Assembly: GCA_033398695.1 (NCBI GenBank)
Contig: CM065803.1
Location: 44,569,501 to 44,633,500 of the forward strand
DNA length: 64,000 bases
Source: Orobanche coerulescens
Lineage: Eukaryota; Streptophyta; Magnoliopsida; Lamiales; Orobanchaceae
Direction of reading: 5' to 3'
The notes beneath the pieces were generated by a model. The model worked only from the letters and a program-made list of their open reading frames with translations, was not told the DNA's origin and did not search any database. Made by a program: the position numbers and the translations under genes. Positions 33,660 to 46,095 of this stretch are shown here, in pieces (the first letter of the stretch is position 1; every line of letters begins with the position of its first letter).

Positions 33660-34845
33660 AATAGAGTTATCAAACTCTTTTGCGTTGCGAAAGCGTAATT
33701 AACTTGCGGAAAGTAAATGACAAAAGATTTATAGAGGTTTGGCCAAATATGCCTACATCCTCTCTACATATCTTTTTCCTTAGTCTTAAAATCAACCTCT
33801 GCGCCTCGTCTTCTATCGGTCTGAGGGATACTGTTACAATATCGTCTTCTATCGGTCCGAGATAAACCGTTACACGATTGTCCTTATGTCGGTCCAAGAT
33901 AAACTATTTTCCTTTTCCATTGGACAAGTAAGCAACCTATCTAGCTTTCGATGGGTACTAGACAAACCTCACTTGGATTTAGATATGATTCCAACAATGC
34001 CGGATTAACGATCCTAATAACACCGAATCAATCTATAATCCATATCTTTCCTCTCGTGTATGTTTTCGTGTATGAACACTCAAACACTTATCGATTAAGC
34101 ACAATTATAACAACGATAGTGTATATAATGATATCTGATCAATATGTGATTTGCTTGTAGTTGTTGTATTGAATGATATCAAATGACTTGGTATTTATAG
34201 GCTCAAAGCCTCAACTACCCGTTAGCAACTGCATCCTCCATTATGTACGTTATCTTCCATACGTAGCGTACGTTATCAGTATTACGTACGTTAACATCTT
34301 TGCGTTACGTACGTTAAGCTTCATTCAGATCAGTCCAGTAGCATTCTGCCTCTTCTATTACATGCGTTAACTTATCTCACTTACGTATGTTAACTGCACC
34401 TTGTAGCGTACGTTATTACTGCTTCATAGCGTACGTTAAGTTATGGTTGTATATCCGTTGCATGACCTTTTGACTTCTCGAATATTCCCAACGGTTCAAT
34501 ATTTGAACTCAGATTCAGACCATTACGTACGTTAAGCTTGTAGGCTTACATACGTTGAGCTCGTCTCTTTACATGCGTTATTCTTCCTGAGTTGCGCACG
34601 TTAAACATATCAGCTGCACTCGTCTGACTTCAAGTAGGTTTATATTATGTACGTTATGTATACTTCATAGCGTACGTTAAGTATGTTATATCTTCAATTC
34701 AATGAATTTTCAGTCTGGATCTTGCGTCTTCGACTTCGTTGTTGTTTTGCTTCGTTCTATTGTTGTTTTCTTTCATTAACAACACATTAATGACTCATCA
34801 TCCATACCATTTTATAATTATGTGGAATAAAATATTCCAATAATA
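33660..34845 (-). repeat. Decayed LTR of the element C family
   Basis: Collinear with 47529-48567: TTGCGGAAAGTAAATGACA..GATTTATAGAGG, then repeated TCGGTC..GATAAACCGTTAC, CAATGCCGGAT, ATAACACCGAATC and finally a TTACGTACGTTAA array. The first bases are lost in the neighbouring hAT-like fragment, and the end (GGAATAAAATATTCCAATA) is degraded. A minus-strand TATA box (TATAAATACC) is at about 34191-34199. No second LTR is adjacent; probably an old solo LTR. Confidence 0.7.
34240..34690. repeat. TTACGTACGTTAA array in the decayed C-family LTR
   Basis: More than a dozen copies or variants of TACGTACGTTA/GTAGCGTACGTTA, upstream of the minus-strand TATA box and starting about 40 bp from it. It is more diverged than the arrays at 45013-45345 and 48118-48440, consistent with the age of this LTR. 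Confidence 0.88.
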
Positions 34846-34869
34846 TCAAAAAGTATTTGATGTTTATTG

Positions 34870-37680
34870 CATGATAGAGATCAATGAATAACATCTCGTC
34901 CCATGTGTATATACAAACGGTCTCATATAAACCACCTTCAAAAGAATATGTATGGTGATTATGTCATTGGTTATGCACACCAATTTGCATATCTTTGTCT
35001 AGAATTATGCAATATTGCATGCAACTTTATAAATCGTTCATTCTTAGACCATCTGCTAACCAATTAGTTTATGCGTACCAGTTGATAACCGGATAGCCTA
35101 ATTTTTGTATTTTGGACCCATACGGACTTGAGTGCCAATTGCACATATTTGGTTATGCATTATATGTGCCTCATGCGCACCACAACGCATCGGTATTTAG
35201 AAACGATTAGGTATCCACGTTGTATAAGAATCCCCAATATTTATCCGCTATTTGGAATCTTCACAAGTGATCTTTTTACCACATGATTTGCGGATTGTCA
35301 CTTTAATGAGACAACCTTCCCGTCATTAGGGGGAGGAGAGAAAACATAATTTCTCGGGGAACGACAGGAATTGAAATGTAATTTCTCGGGGAATGACAGG
35401 AATGGTCATGGTGTCTCCCTAGGGGTGGGCATGGGACGGGATGGGACGGGCCTGGGGTCATCCCACGTCCCGTCCCGTGTAATAACAAGCGGGACGGGAC
35501 GGGACGGGATTGGTGATTTCATAATTTCATCCCGCACGGGCCTAATCCAGGTTGGGACGGGACGGAACGGGACGGGACGGGTTTAGTCCCGTATAAAAAA
35601 GTTCATAATATAAATTAGAAAAAAGTAAGAAAATCTATAATTTTATACATCTAAATTCGGGAAAAATATCCAACAAACTAATTTAATAGCCTAAATTAAA
35701 CTTTTAAAATATCAATTATTAACATTGAATACAACATATTTATTTTTTTTTCAAAAAACATTAGTTACTAACTTTATATCAGTTGATTAGGTTTGTGTAT
35801 AATTATAATATACAGATAGTAAAAAATAAAAATAGTTTATTGTTTAAATTAATTAAAAAAGGGTTACAAATAATAAAAATATATGATTATAAAAAGGATT
35901 AGAAACTAAGCGGGACGGGACGGGCCTTACGGGCCTTAGATTTTTTGTCCCGTGTCCCGTCCCGTAGTTATTCTAATGGGACGGGACAGGACGGGCCTAG
36001 TGTTTTTAATTTTGGATCCCGTCCCATCCCGGGTAATTTTGGGACGGGACCGGGACGGGATCGGGATTTTGATTTTTTGTGCCCAACCCTATGTCTCCCC
36101 ACTTTGTCTCATTATGATCCCCGAACTTCCCAATATTACCGTGAAGCACAAAAAAAAACTCGATTTTCAGGATGTAGCAGATTCGATGCGTTATGCATTT
36201 ACTGATATCGTTCAAGTGACAAGATCTCAAATTACAGCTCAAAATGTGCCTGTAAGATTAGAAGTCACATATAAGGGGTACATCACCAATGAACCGGGTG
36301 ATGCAACCACATTTGGTGGAGGTGTGGTTGAGGTCATGGCTACCTGCGAAGGAAGGGATGGAAGCCACATGGTTCGACTAAATAATCACCCAAGTAAGAG
36401 GTAGAGTATGGCACAAATTCACATGTTAACCAGCAATAAACTCGTTTTATGAGATCATGCTTGATTTTATTATGTTCATGAGTCATGACGAGGGGGACTC
36501 CTCGAAGATATTATTCAGAAAATCAAGAATCTCGATGAAATTATGAGGTTGTGGCTTGATCAACCACTCACTTTGCTGAGATGTCATTAATCATAAAGTA
36601 CGATGATGTCGAACCTCGCTTAGTTGGATGAAATCAACATATATCCGATTGGCCTAAGAGAAACATTCCAGCTAGAACTAGGTTCTCTGACAAAGAGTCA
36701 GGTATTTGGTGTAGGTAGTACTAACCTAACCAAGTGTAAAGCCTGAAGGACATAACCAAGTCTTTATCGTAAAGTGTAGTGAGAATAATAGAGTCCTAAT
36801 GTACAAGGTTCATGAAGTAATGCTTATCACAATACCCTGGAATTGATTACGAGGAAATGTACTCCTACGTATATGTTCCGCTATTTGATTAGCGTAGTAA
36901 TTTCTGAGGGACTGGAAAAGCAGCTAATAGATGTGGTTACTACGTATCTCAACGGGGATAGAGATATGGAGATATATATGAAAGTACTCGATGTCATTTC
37001 ATTACCTAAATCAAGTGACTCTAAACCACGGAGTGAGTTTGCAATTATATTGAAACGCTTAACTTTACGGTTCGGAAGCAATCCCTAAGGATGTGGTATA
37101 ACCGTTTAGGTGATTACTTGATTGGGAAGAGATATAAGAACGACGAACTGTGTTCCCGCATCTTCACAAATAAGTTCTGGATTCACGATCATCACAATGT
37201 ATGACGATGACATGAACATAATCGGTCTTGATGAAATAAGAGAAACCACCAGATACTGGAAATCTGAGTTTGAGATGAAAGATCTTGGGAAATATCGGTT
37301 CTGTCGAGGTATTGACATAGGACATCGATTTGTGGAATTCATTCTACCGGTCTGCCTATGTAGAGAAGATTTTCAGGCATTTTAACATGGACAAGGTACA
37401 CCCGACTAGCACTCCCATGACAGGTCGAACATTTGGATGCAAAGGGAAGAGCCATTTCGTCTAAAGGAAAGTGACGAAGAGCTTTGGAATCCGAAATTCC
37501 CTACTTGAGTACAATAGCGCATTATTGTATGTGTCTCAACGTACACGACCATATATCACTCCCCAGTCAACTCGGTGGCTAGATTTAGTTCAACATCGAC
37601 ACACCATCAATAGAATGGTATCGAGAATATCTTATGATACTTAAAAGAATCTATTGACTTAAGACTATTCTTTCCCTACA
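34870..37680 (+). pseudogene. Old Ty1/copia pol remnant (integrase end to RNase H)
   Basis: In shifting plus-strand frames, short stretches follow copia pol order: an integrase C-terminal stretch (HATLL, then a GYALYVPHAPQRIGI-like stretch near 35160), a FPSLGGE-like site (about 35315), DPRTSQYYREAQ (about 36115), FTDIVQVTRSQITAQNVPVR (about 36195), RT pieces (DVVTTYLNGDRDMEIYMKV about 36930; DDDMNIIGLDEIRETTRYW about 37205; KDLGKYRF) and the RNase H lead (about 37490-37660). Many stops and shifts. It is of a different copia lineage from the dimer and is interrupted by the hAT element at 35420-36091. Confidence 0.8.
35420..36091. mobile_element. 672-bp non-autonomous hAT element, target duplication TGTCTCCC
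   Basis: The ends TAGGGGTGGGCA and TGCCCAACCCTA are near-perfect inverted repeats, flanked by an 8-bp duplication TGTCTCCC (35412-35419 and 36092-36099), the length expected for hAT. GGGACGGGAC repeats crowd both ends (35433-35582 and 35910-36064); the centre is AT-rich with no reading frame. It sits inside the copia pol remnant. It needs a transposase from elsewhere. Confidence 0.9.
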
Positions 37681-37689
37681 GGTAGGCAA

Positions 37690-38844
37690 GCTGTTTTAGT
37701 TGTGCTGTTTGTTTTTGCACTTTCGTATAATTCAGTAGCACTCCTTTTGTTTGCCTTTGGCAATGCCAAGAAACAACACAAAAAGTGCTTAATTGTAGGG
37801 ATGTGCAAACAAAAAAGTCTTCAACTAAAACACAATACAATGGCAAAAACAATCATAAATACTGCTATTGAATTGTGAGAAAGTATAAACACATAAAGCC
37901 TTTAGCCAAAACATAATTGAATGCCACAAAAACTATAAAGTGCTACGGAATTGTTCGAAAGTGCAACTAAATAGCCTTCACCTAGGCTAGTAATATGCTT
38001 CTATATAACTAAAAAAAATAAAACCAGAACAATACTGAACGAAAAAACTACATACAACTCAGAAATAAATAAATATCAAACAAATGAAGAAAGTAAAACC
38101 CAACGAAATTAGAAAATAAAAATTCAATTGGAATAAAAATATGTATAACTCAATGAAAAAAATATGAAACAAATAAACAAATTCAACAAAATATGACTCA
38201 AACACCAGCGAAAAAAATGCGGATAATTGAAAATTGATTGAATAAGAAAGAACGAACGAAAATATTACCAAATTAGTTGAATAAGAACAAACAATGAACG
38301 AAAAAAAATGCCTGTAGAAACCATAATTCCGAATCAAATTGAAGAGAAGTTATCTGCAGTTTAGAGAAATAAGATAAAAAACCAAGTTGAACATAGGGAA
38401 GTTATTTGCGGCAATTTGCTGTATGAACTTAGGGAATATATGTGATGAACGGAAAAAATTTATTTGGATTTACGTTGATATGAACATTGTTCTGAAAAAA
38501 GGATGAAGGAAAGAGAAAACAAAATCACGTCAAATATTCCGCTTACACATTTGGAAGAGATAAGAAAGTGAGATATGAAATCCCATGATTGTAGGAAATA
38601 CCAAACGTGCAATCTGTATAATTACAAAAATATGCCCATAAAAATATTCCGCGTAGCACACTTAGGCTAAATTTTTAGCACAACATGCACAAATCGCAAC
38701 CATTGATCACCAAAGATCAAAGACCCAAAATCATTCTTATTTCCTACGGAAAAAAGCTTTCCTACCTGAACCAATCCATATATATATATATATATATATT
38801 GCTCGTTTAAATTGCTTATTAATCTGTGTAATTAATTATTTAAC
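37690..38844. other. AT-rich sequence without a recognisable feature
   Basis: No supported reading frame, repeat family or RNA gene. A short TA tract is at about 38779. The piece CCATTGATCACCAAAGATCAAAGACC (38699-38724) resembles sequence often found between plant genes and in transposon ends, but I cannot assign it. The end at 38844 is the insertion point of element F. Confidence 0.4.
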
Positions 38845-39589
38845 TGTAACACCCCAGAAATCATCCGGAAATATCACGTGCCGTAGACCCTTCTCACAAG
38901 GATCTACCAGGCTAAACACTACAAAACGACCAATTGTTTGACCGACCGGGGTCAAACAAGATAACAACATGGACCGATAAGGTCACACAACTAAATCAAA
39001 CTAAAATAAGTCCTTACAACACATACCCACACAGAGGTCCAAATACAAAACGATATACACAGCGGAAGACTAAGAATAACACAATAACACAACGACATCA
39101 GACTGAACTCCATTTCCCTCGATTAGTATCACAACCCATCATCTTCCGTGCCGATCCTGCGACTTCTACCAAGAACCAAGCATAGCTGAAATGCATGAAA
39201 CACATTTCCCCTATTTAAGGGTTTAGCAATTCGAATTTGCCAGTACAAGTATCATAACCATACGAAATGTAGCAAGCAAACAACAATCACGAATCATATA
39301 TAGACAACCATCCAATAGTTAATCCCTAGAGGTTTTAGTAATTAGAAAAGCAAGCGATGAAGCATTTGAAGATAAAATCATCATCTCGGGAATTTTAGAA
39401 ACATGAAATCTTTAGGACCACAAGTCTTAAGTTATAAAACTTTTTTCGAAAACGTTACAATCTCAACCCAATTCTTATTTAAATCTCAATAGTTTTATAA
39501 CACGAAAACATTTCCAAAAATCGATTAGGTCTCAGCCCAATCATTCCATTTCCGTAAAAACATTCTTTTCAAAATCTTTGTTCATCACA

Positions 39590-40080
39590 ACATGCTAGTG
39601 ACCCCGTGATCGCTTGCCACAAGTCTCTGTAGGTTCAACAACCCACACGGACTTAACCAAACACAATAAAACAAAATCAATCATGCTCATGACCCCATGA
39701 TTGCTTGCCACGTGTCTCCGTAGGTTCGACAACCCACACGGATTGAGCCAAAGAGTACATTAACATCAATCATGCTCGTGACCCTGTGATCACTTGCCAC
39801 GTGACTCCGTAGGTTCGAAAACCCACACGGATTGAGCCAACACCACTATCACAACAACCAATCGCGAACCATGATGGATTGCCACGAGTCACCGTAGGCC
39901 CCATCGGACCCACATGGTTGGACGTACTGTGCCCTGACCAATGATCGATTGCCATGTGTCATCGTAGGCCTTGTCAGACCCGCACGATTGGACCTCATCA
40001 CCACATACTAAGTTTTGATCCCAGAATCGATTGCCCTGAATCCTCGTCGGTCCCGTCGAACCCACACGAGTGAACTTAGC
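39590..40080. repeat. 80-90-bp tandem repeats in the F LTR (R/U5 side)
   Basis: Copies start at about 39590, 39684, 39770, 39862, 39940 and 40020. Each has GATxxxTTGCCACG and CGTAGGTTCGACAACCCACACGG or a relative of it. A single related piece occurs at 41680-41730, outside the LTR, between the polypurine tract and gag. Confidence 0.85.
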
Positions 40081-41029
40081 ATCACAAGACATAATTTTCA
40101 CATTCACATTACACAAAATCTGTATATGGCCAATCATTCACATTGATTACCACAACTGTACACATCCAACACACATAGTGCAATCTCAACAATCCAACCA
40201 TTATCAACAACACCACACAATCAACATGTCTCATGATCAACACACAACAATATACACATCCACGTGTACAATCAAACCAACACGATTATCATAACCAACA
40301 CCATCCCACAACGTTAAACATACCAAAATAACACAAACATCACCAAATATTCATAACAAGTAATTCATAACCATTTCATACGAACTATGTTTACGAAGTT
40401 AAACTCATCATTACCAACTCAACACGTAATCACTATTTACAGGATACAGATCGTATAAGCAAGATACTTGCCTCGATAACCGACACCCGAATAATCCTAC
40501 GAACACGGCTCGGTCGGACAGCCTTGAATACCTACAATATCCGCGAGAACAATGACAATGCAATCAATACGAGAGTAAGGACCAATAACAATGGAAATCA
40601 CAACCAGCGATCGAAGGAAACTCTTTGAATATTTAATCGAACATCAAATGTTCATGATTTCTCAAGAAACCTAAAATCATCAACCGGGTTGAACGAATCA
40701 AAGATATGGAAATGCAATCCATAAAACATATCTAACAACACCTAAAAACTTCAATCAATCCATCAAAATCGGACTGAAAATGAAATCAAGAACAAAATCC
40801 CAAAATAGACAAATTGAGTTTACCAAGGAAATTACCTCGATTCGACGAAGAGAAAAGATTAGACATTGATATAATCACCTAAAACATCCCTAAAAAATCA
40901 TTGGATGGAGTATAATCAATCAAAGACCCAAACCCTAGCCAAACCATACGATCAACGCGAGAAGAAGAGAAGAAGGGAAGAAATGAGGTGAAAAAAAATG
41001 CGACTGTCCCATTTATACCCGTAGAGACG

Positions 41030-41250
41030 CACAACCACACACACGACCAAATGCTCATGCGTTTGGTCGTGCGCTGGGCCACTGCCCAACTTCTGTTGTC
41101 ACGCACGAGTAGGTGCACGAGCAGCACGCACGAGCACTCGTGTTGCTTGCTCGTGCATCCTTGTTCCTAGCCATAGATCACTGATCAGTGCTGGGGTGCC
41201 GCACGAGTTAGGCACACGAGATCCTGCTCGTGTGGCTTGCTCGTGTACTA
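41030..41250. repeat. CACGAG/CTCGTG array upstream of the F TATA box
   Basis: Nine CACGAG or CTCGTG hexamers, several as facing pairs (GCACGAGCACTCGTG), plus TTGGTCGTG variants near the TATA box. The array lies in U3 on the element strand, starting about 10-30 bp from the TATA box. Confidence 0.82.
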
Positions 41251-41569
41251 CAAACGAGGGCTAGAATCGAGCCCGATACGGCTCCGAAAGCACCCAGAAC
41301 ATAACCAACTCAAAAGGGAGAGATATCATGTGCCCACAACACCTTATAAGAGGCAAAACAACTAGCAGAATACAACATGCCGTGTCACACACACATACAC
41401 ATGATTTGCACGATTTATGCAACAAGTCGTACGTCGAACACCACAACACGGTACATCATATCGTACACAACAGAGAGATAATTCTAAATAATCATCACTG
41501 CAACAAAATAACCTGCACAAAACGACAAATAATTCTAAGCAAACGGAAGCAAAAATCTCAGGTATTACA

Positions 41570-41829
41570 TACTACCCCACTAAAAATAAGTTTCGTCCCG
41601 AAACTTAAACAAAATCATCACAGTGCCACATAACAAAACACAAACGTTCAAACATCAGATATCAAACAAACTCTTGACCTCGTGATTTACCGTCACGTGT
41701 ATCCATAGGTTAAATAATCGACACGGAATTATTTAAGGCAAAACATCAGTCATCAAGCACCAAACATTAAACATAAAAAATCAGATCTCCGCACGAGATA
41801 CAATCCACAATATAAAACACAAAATACTA
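41570..41829 (-). other. F: polypurine tract and 3' internal sequence directly next to gag
   Basis: The minus strand carries the AAGTTTCGGGACGAAACTTA motif (about 41590-41609) and the purine tract next to the LTR. Between it and the end of gag there is only AT-rich sequence. No protease, RT, RNase H or integrase piece is present, so pol has been removed from this element. Confidence 0.7.
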
Positions 41830-42702
41830 TCACTGGGAACTACATGGCCCTCTAGGAGTAGGAGCGGAACTTCGGCTCCCAAACATCTTAGCAACGGTCT
41901 CGCAATGCACCGCTTGGTGTCCCGCTTGACCACACTTGAAACAGTTCACTTGAGGCGAGCAGCAATTCTTACTTGTATGGCCCACACAACTACAGTTGAA
42001 ACACGTTTTCACACTGCTCACCTTACTAACCATATTGGTAGGATTTTTGGATTGACTAACCGAATGGGGACTCCTTCCAGAAGAACAATACGAAACAACA
42101 GGCTCATGGAACTCACTTCTCTGACCCTTTGATAAGGTACCCAAAATCTTCTGTTTCTTACTTTCTTGACCCGCATCCATCACTGAAATGGTCATCTCAA
42201 TAGCTAAAGCTCGACCCTGATACTCTCTTAAAGTAGTACACATGAGGGGAGCCATACTCTGTCGTATGTGGGGTTTCATGCGCATATCAAAGTAAAGGAT
42301 CTTGTCCACTTCACTTCTCACTTGCTCACGAACATAATATAGCTGTTAATTATAATCGACTATCGCCTCGGATATCGACACATCATGGGGTGTACCCGAT
42401 AAAAACTAAACAATCCTGCGCTCTCGAACAGGCAACAGACAATATTCTGCCTCCATGACAGTCTTGAACTTGGCCCAAGTAGTCGTATGATTTCTAAGCG
42501 CTATGGCCTCCCACCAGTCTGCAGCTTCCTTGTCGAGGAGGTACTGAGCAATGGGTACTCTCCTTTCGTCCGGACAAGTTACAACATCAAATGTTCTTCC
42601 CAACTGTAAGAGCCAGTTTTCCCAACCTAACAGATCAGATGAACCTGCAAAACGAGGTGGATGCATTCTCATCACATCTCGCAACCATCTACTAACTCCG
42701 TT
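41830..42702 (-). pseudogene. F: gag with two zinc knuckles, 5' end cut by element D
   Basis: From the right: HPPRFAGSSDLLGWENWLLQLGRTFDVV, DKEAADWWEAI, W.KF...ME.EY (gag domain), a stop at 42404-42406, a broken stretch to about 42322, then RSEVDKILYFDMRMKPHIRQSMAP. Two CCHC boxes follow (CFNCSCVGHTSKNC and CFKCGQAGHQAVHC). It ends GPCSSQ-stop at 41830. A chromovirus gag is normally fused to pol; here the frame stops soon after the knuckles. The N-terminus is missing because copia D begins at 42703. Confidence 0.82.
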
Positions 42703-43116
42703 TGTTGGGATTCGATGCCTAAAAAGAAGGACGCAACAAAAGCAAAAACCAATTTTACCGAACCCCTAAAGAGGACTGGTCATGCAATGTATATACGAAT
42801 ATAAAAGAAGGATAAGAATAAAGATATGAAAACATACTCTTGAAGTCCTTTGATTTATTATTGAGGTTGATCCCGGTGACCGCAAATCCAATTTGATAAG
42901 TCCTCGATGATCCAAATGCCGAAAGCACCGCATCTCTACTAGCCACGCGCCGGGAGATGATCAGAATAGCAACTACTCAATTATCTTCCAAGGATACGGC
43001 TAGAAAAGAGTAGTAGGAAATGATTCTCTCAGATTTGTGATCACTCTAAGTGATATAATTTTTGTTCTTGATTTTCTTTCTCTCTCTAAGAGTGTAAGAA
43101 CTTGAATAAAAATGAA

Positions 43117-43168
<52 letters not shown>

Positions 43169-44660
43169 TGGCCAATTTCGGTGTCTTGGTGAAGGAGGAT
43201 GAACTTTGTTTTATAACAAAGTCCACACAAACCTCCAAGGTCCCCACCTCTTGGTGTATCAAGATAAGATCCCATCTTATCACACCCTTTTGTCCTCTCT
43301 TTATGTAACCAACTCATCATAATAAAAGAGGGGACAAAAGGCACTATCATGGAAGCTGCATATGAGGGGGGCCTACACATGATTAAGAAGGTTCGATTCG
43401 TTCCGATCCATGAAACGGACCGTCGTGTGTCCAGTCCGATTGATACATCTTGGTTCGTCTCAATTAAATATAATAAAATTGATTAATCTAATTAATAAAT
43501 TATATTAAGATATTATTTCTCCAAGAAATAATAATTTATGAATTAAATTAATTACCCAGTAATTTATTTGATTCACCAGATCGATTTAATTTATCCAATA
43601 AATTAAATAAGACATCTAATGTCCAATATTCACAGTAAGAGATACACTTCCAATTATTTCGTCGTCTCCCTAATGCGCGACTAGGTAGGTCCGTCTTAGT
43701 AAGCAATGGGAGGAACCAAAGAGTTATAACACCACCTAGCCAGTCCCGCGACCTATACTGTAACCTTACTGAGAACGAATGATAGGGATCATTCAAGAAC
43801 CATTATGTCGTGAATACCAGTAAACGTATAAACCCTTCTTTCAAATATCCCGATCAAGTTATAGGGTCACGATCAGTCAAACCCTATCTATACCTAATGC
43901 TATGTTTGAGTTAATGTAAATCGAGATCACTGAGCTCTCGTGTATCTAATAAAACTAGCTTCAATGTTTTGGCTAAAGACTTATGATCTCATATGCCAAT
44001 AACCACATAAGACATATACCTATTCACTTATAGGAGAAAGAATCCTATCTTTATATTTAGTAGAACCTGCTACTTATCTGTCAAGATGCATGTCGAGCTT
44101 GACCCCCACCTCTCCGTTTCCTGGGATGAACTACTCTAGTGAAAATATTAACATCACAAGCACATCCCTACTAAATCCTCAAGTCAAAGGTTCAAGAATA
44201 CCTATCACAACCTTTCGATTCCATCATTGACTGTCTCGGAGTGAAATCCGTGTGACGAATCGAGAGTGAGTCGGTTCGAGTATACTAATCCATTACCATA
44301 CTTATAACGTGTGCTCCCACTAACCATTAGTAACAACATGCACTTTCCCAGTCAAAGAACACGTCATACAAGTCTCCACATAAACTTAACACCGAGTCAA
44401 GTTTAATCGACTTTGCGAACGATAAGTATTTGAGTTATAAACTTTACCAGTGCCTATCCCTTAATCTAAAAAGGAGCGGAAAGTTTTCTCTCAAATACAT
44501 GGACTAGTTTCTATATATAGATTTACAAGTCATGAATGCCAGTGACGTTCAGTAAATAAAGAAACACACAATTTCCTTCTAATAATAGTTTACATAATAA
44601 CAAGTGCAATGACCTCTCTCATACATCCTCTAAGTGGCATTTGAGAGCATATTCCTAACA
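42703..44660 (-). repeat. 3' LTR of copia element D
   Basis: It starts TGTTGGGATTCGATGCC, ends ATTCCTAACA, and is collinear with the dimer LTRs but clearly diverged. It carries a (CT)n microsatellite at 43108-43168 instead of the GAA-rich stretch. It belongs to the same superfamily group as the dimer and G, but is older. Left flank CCGTT; the other target copy is not found. Confidence 0.88.
43108..43168. repeat. (CT)n microsatellite in the D LTR
   Basis: About 60 bp of CT repeats with one interruption (CTTTCTCT). It lies in the transcribed part of the LTR. Confidence 0.95.
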
Positions 44661-44675
44661 ATATCCCACTTGTAC

Positions 44676-44943
44676 TCAATGCCACACACTATGGTATCTA
44701 ATACCCATGTTCTCCAGATTACGCTCCAAGCTTATCTGAGAAAGTGGCTTGGTCAGTGGATCAGCGACATTGTTTTCTAATTCTACTCTATGCAGCACAA
44801 TGTATCCTTTGCGAACAAATTCTCTCAAAAGATGATACTTTCTCTTAATGTATTTTGTACTGTTGTGAAACCTCAGCTCCTTGTCCTGTGCTACAGCTCC
44901 TTCGTTATCACACAAAATCATAACAGGCAGCTCAGCAGATGGT
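44676..44943 (-). pseudogene. Element D RNase H, C-terminal part
   Basis: Open to the D stop codon next to the purine tract. It has ELPVMILCDNEGAVA, HNSTKYIKRKYHLLREFV, ENNVADPLTKPL and GIRYHSVWH. The first part of the domain lies at 48573-48839. Element C with one target copy separates them (ATGGT at 44939-44943 and 48568-48572). Confidence 0.87.
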
Positions 44944-45474
44944 TGTTGGAGCAATTTCGGTATTTATAGGAATGGTATTTATAGGCATTGGAGCCTTACT
45001 AGCCGTTGCCTCTTCAGACTGCATTACGTACGCTATATCACTCCTGTTACGTAGGTAAGCTCTTTTACGTACGTTAATGTGTAAATGTTACTTACGTTAA
45101 CATCACCCAGTTTCAGTCCAGTAGTATCCTTCTCTCTTCATTACGTACGTTATCAACTTCACATTACGTACGTTAAACATAGTCAATATGTCCGTTACAT
45201 GTTGACCTATGCCATGATATCATCTCCAACGTTCTTCTCATTTGAATTCGAAAACACACCATTACGTACGTTAGCCTTCCTCTCTTACGTACGTAAAGCT
45301 TCTTATATTATGTACGCTATACATGATATATTACGTACATTAAGCTTGTATAATTCGAGCTTTTTGCACTTCGTTTTCTTTGATGCTTTGCTTCGTCTCT
45401 TTGTTGTTTTGTATTGTATATCAGCTTAATCATCAAAACACTAATATATCATGTATGGAAGAAATGTTCCAACA
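44944..45474 (-). repeat. Element C 3' LTR, internally deleted
   Basis: It starts with the first 23 bp of the LTR (TGTTGGAGCAATTTCGGTAT..), then jumps to the TATA-box region (AATGGTATTTATAGGC), matching 48067 onwards. The short direct repeat GGTATTTA at both edges suggests the route of deletion. The TTACGTACGTTAA array (about 45023-45345) is retained. Confidence 0.87.
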
Positions 45475-46095
45475 ATCTACCCCTTTTTGATGATTGCAAA
45501 ACAACACTTCGTCAATAGGATTTACCTGCAAAAATACAAATATATGTATATGTGTACAGACCAAAGTTTTCGACTTTGTCTGTTTCGTTAGTTTCTGCTC
45601 CCATTTCTTTTTGGACTCCTTCTTTCCTTTTCTTTTTCTTTTCGAATTTTCAAATTTTTATCATCTTTTCGACGTCTCCTCATTTTTCTTTTCAACTTCA
45701 TCTTTTCGACTTTTCTTCGATTTTCACCCCCTTTCAGGGTTAATCCCATTCTTCAATTTTTCTCCTTTCTCCCCCTTTTTGTTTTCATCAAAAAGTGTAA
45801 TAAATAAAACGAGTAATAAATACCAAATTGATAAAAATATGTGATACCAAATGATGAATATAACTATATGCAATAATAGGGTATAAACTCCCCCTGAAAA
45901 TATTATCTCCCCTTTGAAAAATTATTACTCCCCCTCAGTAAAATACAAATTAAATTTTGGGGATCCAACCTATAGTTGGTTTTTATTTCGAGACGTGAAC
46001 GATGTTTGGGATGGTGGTTCCTTTAGGAATCCAAATTTTCTTAACTTTAATCGTCCGTCTTGGGCTTTTACAGTTTGAAATATGATGCCCAATTT
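45475..46095 (-). other. Element C: non-coding internal 3' segment
   Basis: On the minus strand it holds several polypurine-like tracts (GGGGGAGT at about 45887-45895 and 45933-45940, GGGGAGAT near 45910, and AAAAAGGGGTAGAT directly beside the 3' LTR). No pol motif is readable. The wording around 46000-46060 resembles the gag-protease junction of full-length relatives, so the pol deletion starts near there. Confidence 0.55.

Larger units (their letters stand above)
38845..41569 (-). repeat. 3' LTR of gypsy element F
   Basis: It runs from TGTAACACCCC to GGTATTACA (2725 bp). The minus strand starts TGTAATACC and ends GGGGTGTTACA, like B and E. It contains about six degenerate copies of an 80-90-bp unit (CTTGCCACGTGTCTCCGTAGG..ACCCACACGG) at 39590-40080, a minus-strand TATA box (GGGTATAAAT, 41011-41020) and, just upstream of it, the CACGAG/CTCGTG array at 41030-41250. 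Confidence 0.88.

Noticed and set aside
35371..36242. Gly/Arg-rich frames near the hAT element
   Set aside because: Produced by GGGACGGGAC repeats at the ends of the transposon.
43000..43380. Arg/Glu-rich or Leu/Ser-rich protein
   Set aside because: Translation of the (CT)n microsatellite in the D LTR.
45085..45429. Frames over the TTACGTACGTTAA arrays (also 48178-48366 and 34173-34370)
   Set aside because: Repeat translation inside LTR U3; not supported as genes.
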